Shown in pieces: positions 25,497 through 33,695 of a stretch of 40,791 nt of DNA (within the stretch, counting starts at the first letter, position 1; each line of letters begins with the position of its first letter). A program made the position numbers and the translations under genes. The stretch lies in contig JAFXGX010000030.1 in assembly GCA_017536695.1 (NCBI GenBank), positions 1-40,791 on the forward strand, in the 5' to 3' direction. Source of the DNA: Bacteroidaceae bacterium. Its GTDB lineage: Bacteria > Bacteroidota > Bacteroidia > Bacteroidales > Bacteroidaceae. The notes under the pieces are model-generated. The model ran no database searches, was not told the DNA's origin, and saw nothing but the letters and a program-made list of their open reading frames with translations.

Positions 25497-26645
25497 ATGA
25501 AAACCGTAATGCTCGTATTCGGAACACGCCCCGAGGCCATAAAGATGGCTCCGCTGGTAAAAGAGTTCCAGAAGTACCCCGAAACATTCAAGACCGTAGT
25601 ATGCGTAACAGGCCAGCACCGTCAGATGCTCGACCAGGTACTCAAGCTCTTTGAAATCACCCCCGATTACGACCTCAACATAATGAAACAGGGACAGGAC
25701 CTCTACGACGTTACTGCCCGTGTTCTTGTGGGCATGCGCGACGTACTTAAGGAGGCACAACCCGACGTTGTACTGGTACATGGCGACACAACCACCAGCA
25801 CTGCTGCCGCACTTGCAGCCTTCTACCAGCAGATACCGGTGGGACATGTTGAGGCAGGCCTGCGCACCCACAACATCTACAGTCCCTGGCCCGAGGAGAT
25901 GAACCGCCAGATAACAGGCCGCATTGCAACATACAACTTTGCCCCCACCCCGCTGAGCAAGGCAAACCTGTTGCGAGAGGCAGTTGCGGAAGAGAGTATT
26001 GCAGTTACCGGCAACACCGTAATAGACGCTCTTCACCTTGTAGTAAACAAGCTCAAGGAAGATACAGTGCTTGCCAAAGAACAGGACACCATCCTTCTCA
26101 GCGCCGGTTACGATGTAAACCGTCTTGCCAATGGAAAAAAACTTGTACTCATCACCGGCCACCGCCGCGAAAACTTCGGCGACGGGTTCATTCGTATGGT
26201 GACAGCGATGAAAGACCTCTCGGAGAAATATCCCGATGTTGACTTCGTTTACCCCATGCACTTGAATCCTAATGTACGCAAGCCAATACATGAAGTGTTT
26301 GGCGAAGACCTTACCCGTCCGAATTTCTTCTTCATCGAGCCGCTCCAATACCTTGAGTTTGTCCACCTGATGTCAAAGTCAGCCATTGTGCTCACCGACA
26401 GCGGCGGCATTCAGGAAGAGGCCCCCGGCCTTGGCAAACCCGTGCTTGTCATGCGCGACACCACAGAGCGTCCCGAAGCACTCGAGGCCGGCACCGTTAA
26501 GCTTGTAGGTACCGACTACAATAAAATCGTGAGCGAAGTGTCACAGTTACTTGACGATGCTGCATACTATGACAAGATGAGCAAGGCAGTGAACCCATAC
26601 GGCGACGGTTTGGCATGCGGCAGGATAGTTTACGCGTTAAAATAA
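25497..26645 (+). CDS. wecB: UDP-N-acetylglucosamine 2-epimerase (non-hydrolysing)
   Basis: Interconverts UDP-GlcNAc and UDP-ManNAc. The 382-residue product has the family signatures FGTRPEAIKMAPL (8-20), VTGQHRQML, VHGDTTTS, VGHVEAGLRT, PEEMNRQ, TGHRRENFG, YPMHLNPNV and DSGGIQEEAPGLGKP. It works with wecC 580 bp downstream to give UDP-ManNAcA. Base composition is like the host block. The gene sits behind a long repeat-containing leader. Confidence 0.97.
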   Translation: MKTVMLVFGTRPEAIKMAPLVKEFQKYPETFKTVVCVTGQHRQMLDQVLKLFEITPDYDLNIMKQGQDLYDVTARVLVGMRDVLKEAQPDVVLVHGDTTTSTAAALAAFYQQIPVGHVEAGLRTHNIYSPWPEEMNRQITGRIATYNFAPTPLSKANLLREAVAEESIAVTGNTVIDALHLVVNKLKEDTVLAKEQDTILLSAGYDVNRLANGKKLVLITGHRRENFGDGFIRMVTAMKDLSEKYPDVDFVYPMHLNPNVRKPIHEVFGEDLTRPNFFFIEPLQYLEFVHLMSKSAIVLTDSGGIQEEAPGLGKPVLVMRDTTERPEALEAGTVKLVGTDYNKIVSEVSQLLDDAAYYDKMSKAVNPYGDGLACGRIVYALK

Positions 26646-26651
26646 GGACAT

Positions 26652-27185
26652 ATGTTTTTTAATAAATTTAAACAAATAGAGGGGAGTAAAATATTTTTCT
26701 ATTTTATGTATAAGTATTTTGCAAAACATTTGCCCTCCAACAAATTCGGCAAAAAAGTTCGATACACTTGTTGTAAGCATATATTCAAGAAATGCGGTAA
26801 AAATGTAAACATAGAAAAAGGTGCAAGTTTTGGATATGGGTTCGGAATTGAGATTGGGGATAATTCAGGTATAGGCATAAACGCTGTTATTCCCGACAAA
26901 ACGATAATTGGGAATGATGTAATGATGGGCCCAAATTGCTTTATTCTTTCAATCAATCACGAAACCAGCCGTACGGAGATTCCTATGCGTTTGCAAGGTA
27001 GTACATCTCCAAAACAAACAATAATTGAAGATGATGTATGGATAGGACGTAATGTCACGATGACGCCTGGAAGACATATTGCAAAGGGTTGCATTGTAGC
27101 GGCTTGTTGCGTATTGACCAAAGACTTTCCTGAATACAGCATTATTGGTGGGAATCCGGACAAACTGATTCGTTCCAGACTATAA
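26652..27185 (+). CDS. Left-handed beta-helix acyltransferase (hexapeptide repeat)
   Basis: The 177-residue protein shows hexapeptide repeats (IEKGASFGYG, IEIGDNSGIGINAVIP, TIIGNDVMMGPN, TIIEDDVWIGRNVTMTPG, HIAKGCIVAACCVLTKDFP) and a probable catalytic His in SINHETSR. It belongs with serine-acetyltransferase/maltose-O-acetyltransferase-like enzymes that O-acetylate sugars in surface polysaccharides. It is more AT-rich than wecB and wecC, which flank it, and interrupts the usual wecB-wecC order. It starts 6 bp after wecB, so it is in the same operon. Confidence 0.88.
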   Translation: MFFNKFKQIEGSKIFFYFMYKYFAKHLPSNKFGKKVRYTCCKHIFKKCGKNVNIEKGASFGYGFGIEIGDNSGIGINAVIPDKTIIGNDVMMGPNCFILSINHETSRTEIPMRLQGSTSPKQTIIEDDVWIGRNVTMTPGRHIAKGCIVAACCVLTKDFPEYSIIGGNPDKLIRSRL

Positions 27186-27227
27186 GAAACAAATTGACAG
27201 CTATTTTTAATTAATGATAAGGAATTT

Positions 27228-28433
27228 ATGAAAGCATGTTTCATGGGACTCGGCTACATAGGCCTCCCAACAGCAATCATTGCTGCAAAGCACGGAGTTG
27301 ATGTCATAGGTGTTGACATTAACCCCAAGGTTGTAGAAGTGACAAACCAGGGCAAACTCCACATCATCGAACCCGGAATGGAAGAGATGTTGCAGGAAGT
27401 CATTGCTGCCGGCAAGTTCAAAGCATACACCACCCCACAGGAGAGCGATGCCTACTTTATGGTAGTGCCTACCCCGTTCAAAGGTGACCATGAGCCCGAT
27501 GTATCATACGTTGAGGCGGCTACCCGCGCCGTTCTTCCACTCTTGAAGGAAGGTGACCTTTATGTTATCGAGTCAACATCGCCCATCGGTACCACAGAAA
27601 TGATGGCAGACATCATCTTTGCCGAGCGTCCCGAACTCAAGGACAAGATTTACATTGCATACTGTCCCGAGCGTGTGCTCCCAGGCAACGTAATCTACGA
27701 ACTCGTTCACAACGACCGCGTTATCGGCGGCTTGACACCCGAGTCAACCGACAAAGCCATCGAGTTCTACTCACAGTTTGTCAAGGGCGAGCTCCACAAG
27801 ACCAACTGCCGCACAGCCGAGATGTGCAAACTTACCGAAAACTCAAGTCGCGATGTGCAGATTGCATTCGCCAACGAACTTTCACTCATTTGCGACAAGG
27901 CCGGTATCAATGTATGGGAGCTCATAAACCTTGCAAACAAGCACCCACGCGTGAACATTCTGCAGCCGGGATGCGGTGTAGGCGGACACTGTATTGCCGT
28001 AGACCCCTACTTCATTACAGCCGACTACCCCGAAGAGAGCAAGATAATTGCGACAGCACGCAACATCAACAACTACAAGAGCTTCTGGTGTGCCGAGAAG
28101 GTAAAGAGCACAATGCTCGAGTTTGAGCTCAAGAACGGCCGCAAGCCCGTTGTGGCAATGATGGGCTTGGCGTTCAAGCCGAACATCGACGACCTGCGCG
28201 AATCACCGGCAAAGAACATCGTAGGCAAGGTAATGCAGATATGCAACAATGCCGATATTCTCATTGTAGAGCCAAACGTCGATGAGCACAAGCAATTCAA
28301 GCTCACACCCTACAAGGAGGCATACGAGAAGGCCGACATTGTTGTAATGCTCACAGCCCACGACCAATTCAAGACCTTGCCCTGGGACGACAGCAAGATA
28401 ATACTCGACTTCTGCGGAATTTACAAAAAATAA
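27228..28433 (+). CDS. wecC: UDP-N-acetyl-D-mannosamine dehydrogenase
   Basis: Oxidises UDP-ManNAc to UDP-ManNAcA with two NAD. The 401-residue protein has the nucleotide-binding start FMGLGYIGLPTA, VVPTPF, ESTSPIGTT, YCPERVLPGN, KLTENSSRDVQIAFANELS and the catalytic Cys255 in GCGVGGHCIAVDPYF. That last motif separates WecC from GDP-mannose and UDP-glucose dehydrogenases. Together with wecB it defines ManNAcA as a likely constituent of the polysaccharide. Confidence 0.96.
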   Translation: MKACFMGLGYIGLPTAIIAAKHGVDVIGVDINPKVVEVTNQGKLHIIEPGMEEMLQEVIAAGKFKAYTTPQESDAYFMVVPTPFKGDHEPDVSYVEAATRAVLPLLKEGDLYVIESTSPIGTTEMMADIIFAERPELKDKIYIAYCPERVLPGNVIYELVHNDRVIGGLTPESTDKAIEFYSQFVKGELHKTNCRTAEMCKLTENSSRDVQIAFANELSLICDKAGINVWELINLANKHPRVNILQPGCGVGGHCIAVDPYFITADYPEESKIIATARNINNYKSFWCAEKVKSTMLEFELKNGRKPVVAMMGLAFKPNIDDLRESPAKNIVGKVMQICNNADILIVEPNVDEHKQFKLTPYKEAYEKADIVVMLTAHDQFKTLPWDDSKIILDFCGIYKK

Positions 28434-28443
28434 CAACTATATC

Positions 28444-28766
28444 TATTTTGTCATCCAATACGCGTTTCGGATGATTCTTCAGGAAAGACAAAATAGGCAA
28501 ACCCCAAAGGGAATCTCTCCCTATCCCATAAGCGCTTGGTTGCGTTTATGGGAGCAAAAGCAAGCAACCGCACAGGTGGAACACAAAGTTCGTGGTTCAA
28601 TACCACCGGTTGCTACAATTTGTTAAGAAACAATGAGTAGCACAAATAAGTTGTACCAAATATGACTTGGGGTTGTGCCCAATCCCATAGGTTCTTGGTT
28701 GGGCCTATGGGAGCTATTTAACACAATAAGTTAATATTTTGAATCAGTAGTTAACTGCTGATTCGC
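28444..28766 (+). ncRNA. Highly structured ORF-free intergenic region, candidate RNA element
   Basis: The 347 bp between wecC and the acyltransferase-3 gene hold no ORF but several stems: TATTTTGTC/GACAAAATA (28444-28452/28487-28495) enclosing TCATCC/GGATGA; twin 12-bp hairpins with identical TTGGTT loops at 28524-28553 and 28683-28712; GCAACC/GGTTGC (28564-28569/28608-28613) with GGTGG/CCACC nested inside; GCTAC/GTAGC (28612-28616/28637-28641), competing with the former; and a near-palindrome at 28742-28764. The twin hairpins differ by compensating base changes, arguing for selection at RNA level. There is no U tract. It lies at the border between host-like and AT-rich DNA. Confidence 0.55.
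28523..28712 (+). repeat. Two copies of a covarying hairpin with TTGGTT loop
   Basis: Copy A spans 28523-28555 and copy B 28682-28714; both run ATCCCATA...TTGGTT...TATGGGAGC. In the 12-bp stem, the outer seven pairs are identical; of the inner five, A-U becomes G-C, G-U becomes G-C, C-G becomes U-G and G-C becomes U-G, so pairing is kept in each. The two copies are 159 bp apart, same strand. Confidence 0.75.
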
Positions 28767-28780
28767 ATTAATAAAAATCA

Positions 28781-29782
28781 ATGAGGAACTTGTATTTTGA
28801 TATATTAAAAGGTATTGCTATCCTTTTTGTGATAGGAATACATACGTATCCTATCAGTTCTGCGCCAATACCACTTACCACATCTTTAGATAGTTTTTGG
28901 AATGTGGTATCATTGATGCTACGTCAGTTTATAGTAGTAGCAGTACCTTTATTTTGTACAATTTCAGGGTTCTTTATCGGTAAGAAAAATAAAGAGGAAT
29001 GTATCACTTTTGCCAAGACAAAAGCACTCCCTCTTTACATTCCTACACTTATATGGTCCCTACCTTTTATTTTCTACGATATTTACAAAGGATTTGGGAC
29101 TATCAGTCATAACCTTATTAAATTTTTCTGTTGCGGATACTCTATACACTATTTTATTGCGATTATGCTGCAGTTCTACCTTTTTATGCCTTTTTTAGTA
29201 AAAACAACGAACAAGAAGCACTTATCCATAGCTACATTAATATCATTATTTAGTATCGGAGTATTTTCATATCTAATGTACGTTGAAGGAAAAGATATAC
29301 CATTATACATATATGCAGGGACATTGCCTGTTTGGATTATGTTCTTCTGTTTGGGAATATACCTATCAAAAAGAAAAAGGAATTATAATATTCTACCATT
29401 TGTTGTTGGTGCTTTTATCTTTCTTTTTTTATCAATTATTGAAACAGGGTATTATATTAACAACTATGGACAATTAAGCGGTATTGGCTACAAGGTTACA
29501 AGTTTTATATTTAGCTTTTTCTTCATTATAATATTAATGTCGAACAAAGTTGAAACTTCAATCAACCAATCATCAACAGTGGCGAAGTTTCTTGCTTGGT
29601 TAGGAAGAAATTCGTTAGGGTTATATTTTTTTCATTATCCTCTGTTAGTATTTGTTCTATGCCACATAAAAACAACCTGGCTGACAGAGTTCACACTATC
29701 ACTAGTTGGATCCATAATGAATATATTATTTGTTAAACGTTTTTTTCCGAAGAGCGTAGCGGCATATATTGGATTTAGATGA
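28781..29782 (+). CDS. Membrane acyltransferase, family 3
   Basis: The 333-residue integral membrane protein has about ten helices and the acyltransferase-3 start DILKGIAILFVIGIHTYP (His21 is the probable catalytic residue) with a second block SGFFIGKKN. NSLGLYFFHYPLLVF near the C-terminus is also typical. It would O-acetylate the polysaccharide or its lipid-linked repeat unit. Markedly AT-rich, first gene of the low-GC run, and its stop overlaps the next ATG (ATGA). Confidence 0.9.
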   Translation: MRNLYFDILKGIAILFVIGIHTYPISSAPIPLTTSLDSFWNVVSLMLRQFIVVAVPLFCTISGFFIGKKNKEECITFAKTKALPLYIPTLIWSLPFIFYDIYKGFGTISHNLIKFFCCGYSIHYFIAIMLQFYLFMPFLVKTTNKKHLSIATLISLFSIGVFSYLMYVEGKDIPLYIYAGTLPVWIMFFCLGIYLSKRKRNYNILPFVVGAFIFLFLSIIETGYYINNYGQLSGIGYKVTSFIFSFFFIIILMSNKVETSINQSSTVAKFLAWLGRNSLGLYFFHYPLLVFVLCHIKTTWLTEFTLSLVGSIMNILFVKRFFPKSVAAYIGFR

Positions 29783-30054
29783 AGAACGATATGAAAAAAA
29801 ACCTTATACTCATAACAACATCATTCCCATATGGAAAATTGGAACCATTTATTGTAATAGGTAACAAGAAAAGAGGTCTGTCTAGGTTTGAATCCTTGCT
29901 CGGTTCATTTGGATTAGAGTCACGTTTAATATCAGGCACCAATGACTTCACTGAAGAACAACTCTTGCCCATTGATTATGACAAGGTATTTGAAATTATA
30001 AAGTTCAAGCGCCAAGAGTCGTTTGATTTTCTGGAAAAGATGTTAAGTAGATAA
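29779..30054 (+). pseudogene. Chimeric remnant: glycosyltransferase start joined to a pyruvyltransferase-like end
   Basis: The 91-codon frame begins like a GT4 glycosyltransferase (MKKNLILITTSFPYGKLEPFI; compare the usual TSFPYG-GEPFIE start) and from about residue 24 continues like the C-terminus of a polysaccharide pyruvyl transferase (PFIVIGNKKRGLSRFESLLG, then IDYDKVFEIIKFKRQESFDFLEKML). Neither half is a whole enzyme. The likely history is an in-frame deletion across two neighbouring genes joined at a shared PFI-coding stretch. A small functional protein is less likely. The start is ATG 29779 or 29791; 99 bp without a gene follow it. Confidence 0.65.
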
Positions 30055-30153
30055 ACATGTAGCTACATAATATGTACGTTAAAATACTATCATCTACCTT
30101 AAACAAAAATGATGACGAATATCAAAAGAATGTAATTACCCTAATTATATGAT

Positions 30154-31104
30154 ATGGATTTAATCGGTATTTTTTATAGATTATATGCGTATTTTTACCA
30201 TCGCCGTGAGAAACGAACATTTGGTAAAATAAAAGTTAATACAGCCATGTCACTATTAACTATTAGAATAATGAATCTGGTACTTCCTCTATATTTCAAG
30301 GTCACATGCAAGAACGAGAAACATAGAGTAAATGGCCTTTTGCATTCAGAAGACAAAATAATTGTATCACTAACTAGTTTCCCTGCCCGCATAGGAAAGG
30401 TATGGCTTACTATTGAATCTTTGATGCGCCAGAAGATGAAACCCGACATGATAATCCTATGGCTATCGAAAGAACAATTCAAAGATATTGAATCTCTACC
30501 AAAGAGGCTATGTGATTTACGAGAAAGAGGATTGATAATAAAATTTAAAGATGATGATATAAAGTCGTATAAAAAATACCATTATACAATAGAAGAATAC
30601 CCAGATGCAACCATAATCCTTGCTGATGATGATTTCATATATGATACAGATCTAGTTTCATCATTGATGCAAGTTCATAAGGAAGAGCCTAATGTAATTT
30701 GTGCAAGATATGGTTATAGAATGAAGTGGGACTCTAATGGACAAATCTCAAGTTACCTCTCTTGGGAAATGATAAAACGTGCAACACCTGCTTCCTCTAA
30801 AGTATTCTTCGGCAGTGGAGGGGGAACATTATTTACAAGGACAATGATGTATACCGATTTGCATAACATAAAATTGGCTCGCGAGCTTTGTCCGACAGCC
30901 GATGACATATACTTGAACGCCATGGCACGTCTCAACAGCACAAAAATACGTTTTGTTCCTGGAAAGTACGTGTTAGCCAGTCTAAGCATTGAGAATAATG
31001 AAACATTGGCAAGTACAAACATTGGCACGGAATGTCAAAATGATATTCAAATAAAAAAATTGAATAACTACTATTTTAGCAAAGTAAATAAAGTTGTATT
31101 TTAA
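30154..31104 (+). CDS. Glycosyltransferase, GT-A-like (capsular family)
   Basis: The 316-residue cytoplasmic or membrane-associated protein has the GT-A-like opening SLTSFPARIGKVWLTIESLM, with IILWLSKEQF, and an acidic metal motif ADDDFIYD (near residue 151-158). FGSGGGTLFTR and CPTADDIYLNAMA in the C-terminal half fit acceptor-site and catalytic regions seen in this family from Bacteroidetes capsule loci. It should add one sugar to the lipid-linked repeat unit; donor and linkage are unknown. Low GC. It is 3 bp upstream of the polymerase gene. Confidence 0.82.
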   Translation: MDLIGIFYRLYAYFYHRREKRTFGKIKVNTAMSLLTIRIMNLVLPLYFKVTCKNEKHRVNGLLHSEDKIIVSLTSFPARIGKVWLTIESLMRQKMKPDMIILWLSKEQFKDIESLPKRLCDLRERGLIIKFKDDDIKSYKKYHYTIEEYPDATIILADDDFIYDTDLVSSLMQVHKEEPNVICARYGYRMKWDSNGQISSYLSWEMIKRATPASSKVFFGSGGGTLFTRTMMYTDLHNIKLARELCPTADDIYLNAMARLNSTKIRFVPGKYVLASLSIENNETLASTNIGTECQNDIQIKKLNNYYFSKVNKVVF

Positions 31105-31107
31105 GAT

Positions 31108-32205
31108 ATGCAAACATATTTATCAGTATTATTTTCCATACTTTTCTTGAATATTTTACCATTTGGTGATAAGAAAAGAACCAGAGTTATTCTCCCGATA
31201 TCATTCTTGATATTATGGGTCTTTTTGGCTTTTAGATACAACTATGGAGTTGACTATATCAACTATAACCATCTATTCTATGCACCAGACACATATGACA
31301 GAAGTGTAGAAAGCGAGCCATTATTTTGGTGGGTAATGGGATTGTTTGAATATTATTACCAATTCATAATATTCCAGACAACCGTTATATGTCTGACGAT
31401 ATTTTATTTTGTAAGGAAATACATTGCCCCACAATACTATTGGCTATTCTTTATCATTTTTATGTGCCACACAGGCATGATGTTTACGATAACAACAGCA
31501 ATGAGGTCTGGATTTGCAGCTTTAACATTCATTTGGGGTACAGAACTGTTTTATATAAAACAGAAGAAACCACTACTATTCATACTGACAATCGTCATTT
31601 CCTGTTTGTTCCATAATTCTTCCGTTTTACTTATGCTGTTCCCATTATCCGACTATATCATGAAGAGAATGTCACAAAAGATTTGGACAATCTTTGTCGG
31701 AATAGGATTCATTATAAGTATTACAAGTATATCCAGTTACGTAGAAACGCTCTTGTCAATGCTTTCCGACTCTAACTCATTGTCATCATATTCAAATTAC
31801 ATTGGCAGCAAATTTGGAGATTCGTCCTTTACCATAGCACTGACACACCTGTTCTTTGCAATACCAGGTTTTTATTTATTTAAATATATAAATGAGGACA
31901 AAAGTATCTCTATTGAATACAAGAGAATATCATATTTGACACTTATGTTTATGTTGCTACACGTTATTGGTATAGATTTCCAAAATAGATTGACAGTTAT
32001 TTTTGGTCTGTTCTATATAATATCAATAACAACACTAATAAAAGCAACAAAGAGAGACACAATAATTAGATATGCGATATTTGGACTGGTTATTTTCAGT
32101 ACAATATGGAGTACTTATGTAATGTTTACCATACTAGCCATTGAGCAGCCTGAAGGTTCATTCTGGTTCTATCAGACTATCTTTGATGCTCCACAGCTAC
32201 CATAA
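31108..32205 (+). CDS. EpsG-family polysaccharide polymerase (Wzy-like)
   Basis: The 365-residue polytopic membrane protein has about ten hydrophobic helices and the EpsG-family motif FRYNYGVDYINYN (about 42-54), with the TTAMRSGFAALTFIWG stretch and CLFHNSSVLLML further on. These match bacterial polysaccharide polymerases of the Wzy/EpsG type that join repeat units on the periplasmic face. It sits directly upstream of the Wzx-like flippase, as expected in a Wzx/Wzy-dependent pathway. Low GC. Confidence 0.88.
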   Translation: MQTYLSVLFSILFLNILPFGDKKRTRVILPISFLILWVFLAFRYNYGVDYINYNHLFYAPDTYDRSVESEPLFWWVMGLFEYYYQFIIFQTTVICLTIFYFVRKYIAPQYYWLFFIIFMCHTGMMFTITTAMRSGFAALTFIWGTELFYIKQKKPLLFILTIVISCLFHNSSVLLMLFPLSDYIMKRMSQKIWTIFVGIGFIISITSISSYVETLLSMLSDSNSLSSYSNYIGSKFGDSSFTIALTHLFFAIPGFYLFKYINEDKSISIEYKRISYLTLMFMLLHVIGIDFQNRLTVIFGLFYIISITTLIKATKRDTIIRYAIFGLVIFSTIWSTYVMFTILAIEQPEGSFWFYQTIFDAPQLP

Positions 32206-32246
32206 ATAGCATAGATTATAGTATTAATACAAATAGAAAAATATAA

Positions 32247-33686
32247 ATGAAGAAAAATATAGTATTAACTGGTTCTTTGTGGACATCAACATCCACTATC
32301 ACAACCGCAATAGTACAGATACTCAGACTGTCAATACTTGCCCACTTTCTAGAAAAAAGTGACTTTGGAGTTGTCGCCATACTAACTTTGGTACTAGGTT
32401 TCACTGGAATGTTCAGCGAACTGGGTTTCTCTACCATCATAATGAACAGGAAGAATCTTACAGACAAAGAATTCAGTTCGTTATATTGGCTACAGTTCAT
32501 TCTTTATACATTTATTTATTTTGTCATAACTTCGTTCTCATTTTTAGTTGCCGACTTCTTTAACGAGCCAAGCATAAGACACCTTTTACCAATTACAATG
32601 CTCGATTTGATTTTTGTTGGTATTGGACGTCTATATGATACTATTATACAAAAAGAACTGAAATTCAAAGTACTTGCAAAAAGAAATATCATAGCATCTT
32701 TTATTTCCCTTGCGGTAGCAATAGGACTAGCATACAATGGTGCGGGTGTATATAGTTTGATAATTTCCACAATAATACAGACTTTAATTCTCAACACGTG
32801 GAATCTACTACAAGGAATAAAGAGCATGCCACTAAAGTTTTATTGCTCATTCAAATTGATAAGGCCATTATTCAGTATGGGAATCAATATGACTGGGGCA
32901 CATATACTTGATTATATATCAACTAAAATAGATGTTTTCATCATCGGCAAAATGCTCGGTAGCGAGACTTTGGGTATATACAACCTTGCCAAAGAACTTG
33001 TTCTAAAAGGGACAATGCTTGTTAATTCTATCGTAAACAGAGTCAGCATCCCACTTTTTGCAAAAAAACAGGATGACAAAGAGGCTTTGAAAAGAAACTA
33101 TTGTAAACTCGTTAGTTTCATTTCATTAATAAATTTTCCAGTTAGCACAATTATTGGAGTTTTAGGCTGTATTATTGTACCAATACTATATGGTGAGACC
33201 TACTCAGATGTAATCTCGATTGTATACATACTATCCACTTGGGCTATGATAAACAGCATTGGTAATCCTGTTGGAAATATTGTTATTGCAACAGGAAGAA
33301 CTGATTTATCGCTTAAATATACAATGATAAGATTAATATGTTATGTACCTTGTATTTATGTTGTATCAACATATAACATAACAGTACTGGCCTGGGGTAC
33401 AACCGCATTGGCACTTATATCTACTTTCTTAAGTTGGTATATGCAAATATACAAGACCATTGAATTGAAATTAAGCCAATTCATTGGTTCATTTGGCAAA
33501 CCATTATTGTATACGATAATTGCTGGAGCACTGGGATATATTGCTCTACAATCAATAAATAGCAATGAGTTGGGTTATACAATTCTTTTATTGACAGCAG
33601 CGCTATGGTGTATACTGTTTGCGGCAACATTCTGTTTAATTGAAAAGAAAACCATAAAATCAATATTACAAATAATCAAAAAATAA
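32247..33686 (+). CDS. Wzx-type polysaccharide flippase (PST family)
   Basis: The 479-residue protein has about 12-14 membrane helices and the opening of the lipopolysaccharide/teichoic flippase group (GSLWTSTSTITTAIVQILRL, then HFLEKSDFGVVAIL). The middle shows FIIGKMLGSETLGIYNLAKEL, typical of the family. It would move the undecaprenyl-linked repeat unit to the periplasm for the EpsG-like polymerase. It starts 41 bp after that gene and ends 9 bp before the next glycosyltransferase. Confidence 0.92.
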   Translation: MKKNIVLTGSLWTSTSTITTAIVQILRLSILAHFLEKSDFGVVAILTLVLGFTGMFSELGFSTIIMNRKNLTDKEFSSLYWLQFILYTFIYFVITSFSFLVADFFNEPSIRHLLPITMLDLIFVGIGRLYDTIIQKELKFKVLAKRNIIASFISLAVAIGLAYNGAGVYSLIISTIIQTLILNTWNLLQGIKSMPLKFYCSFKLIRPLFSMGINMTGAHILDYISTKIDVFIIGKMLGSETLGIYNLAKELVLKGTMLVNSIVNRVSIPLFAKKQDDKEALKRNYCKLVSFISLINFPVSTIIGVLGCIIVPILYGETYSDVISIVYILSTWAMINSIGNPVGNIVIATGRTDLSLKYTMIRLICYVPCIYVVSTYNITVLAWGTTALALISTFLSWYMQIYKTIELKLSQFIGSFGKPLLYTIIAGALGYIALQSINSNELGYTILLLTAALWCILFAATFCLIEKKTIKSILQIIKK

Positions 33687-33695
33687 TTATAAAAT

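Noticed and set aside
28564-28615. tRNA-like segment with a 7-bp outer stem and a T-arm (GTGG-TTCAATA-CCAC)
   Set aside because: There is room for neither a D-arm nor an anticodon arm, and the same bases form better nested stems, so it is not a tRNA gene.
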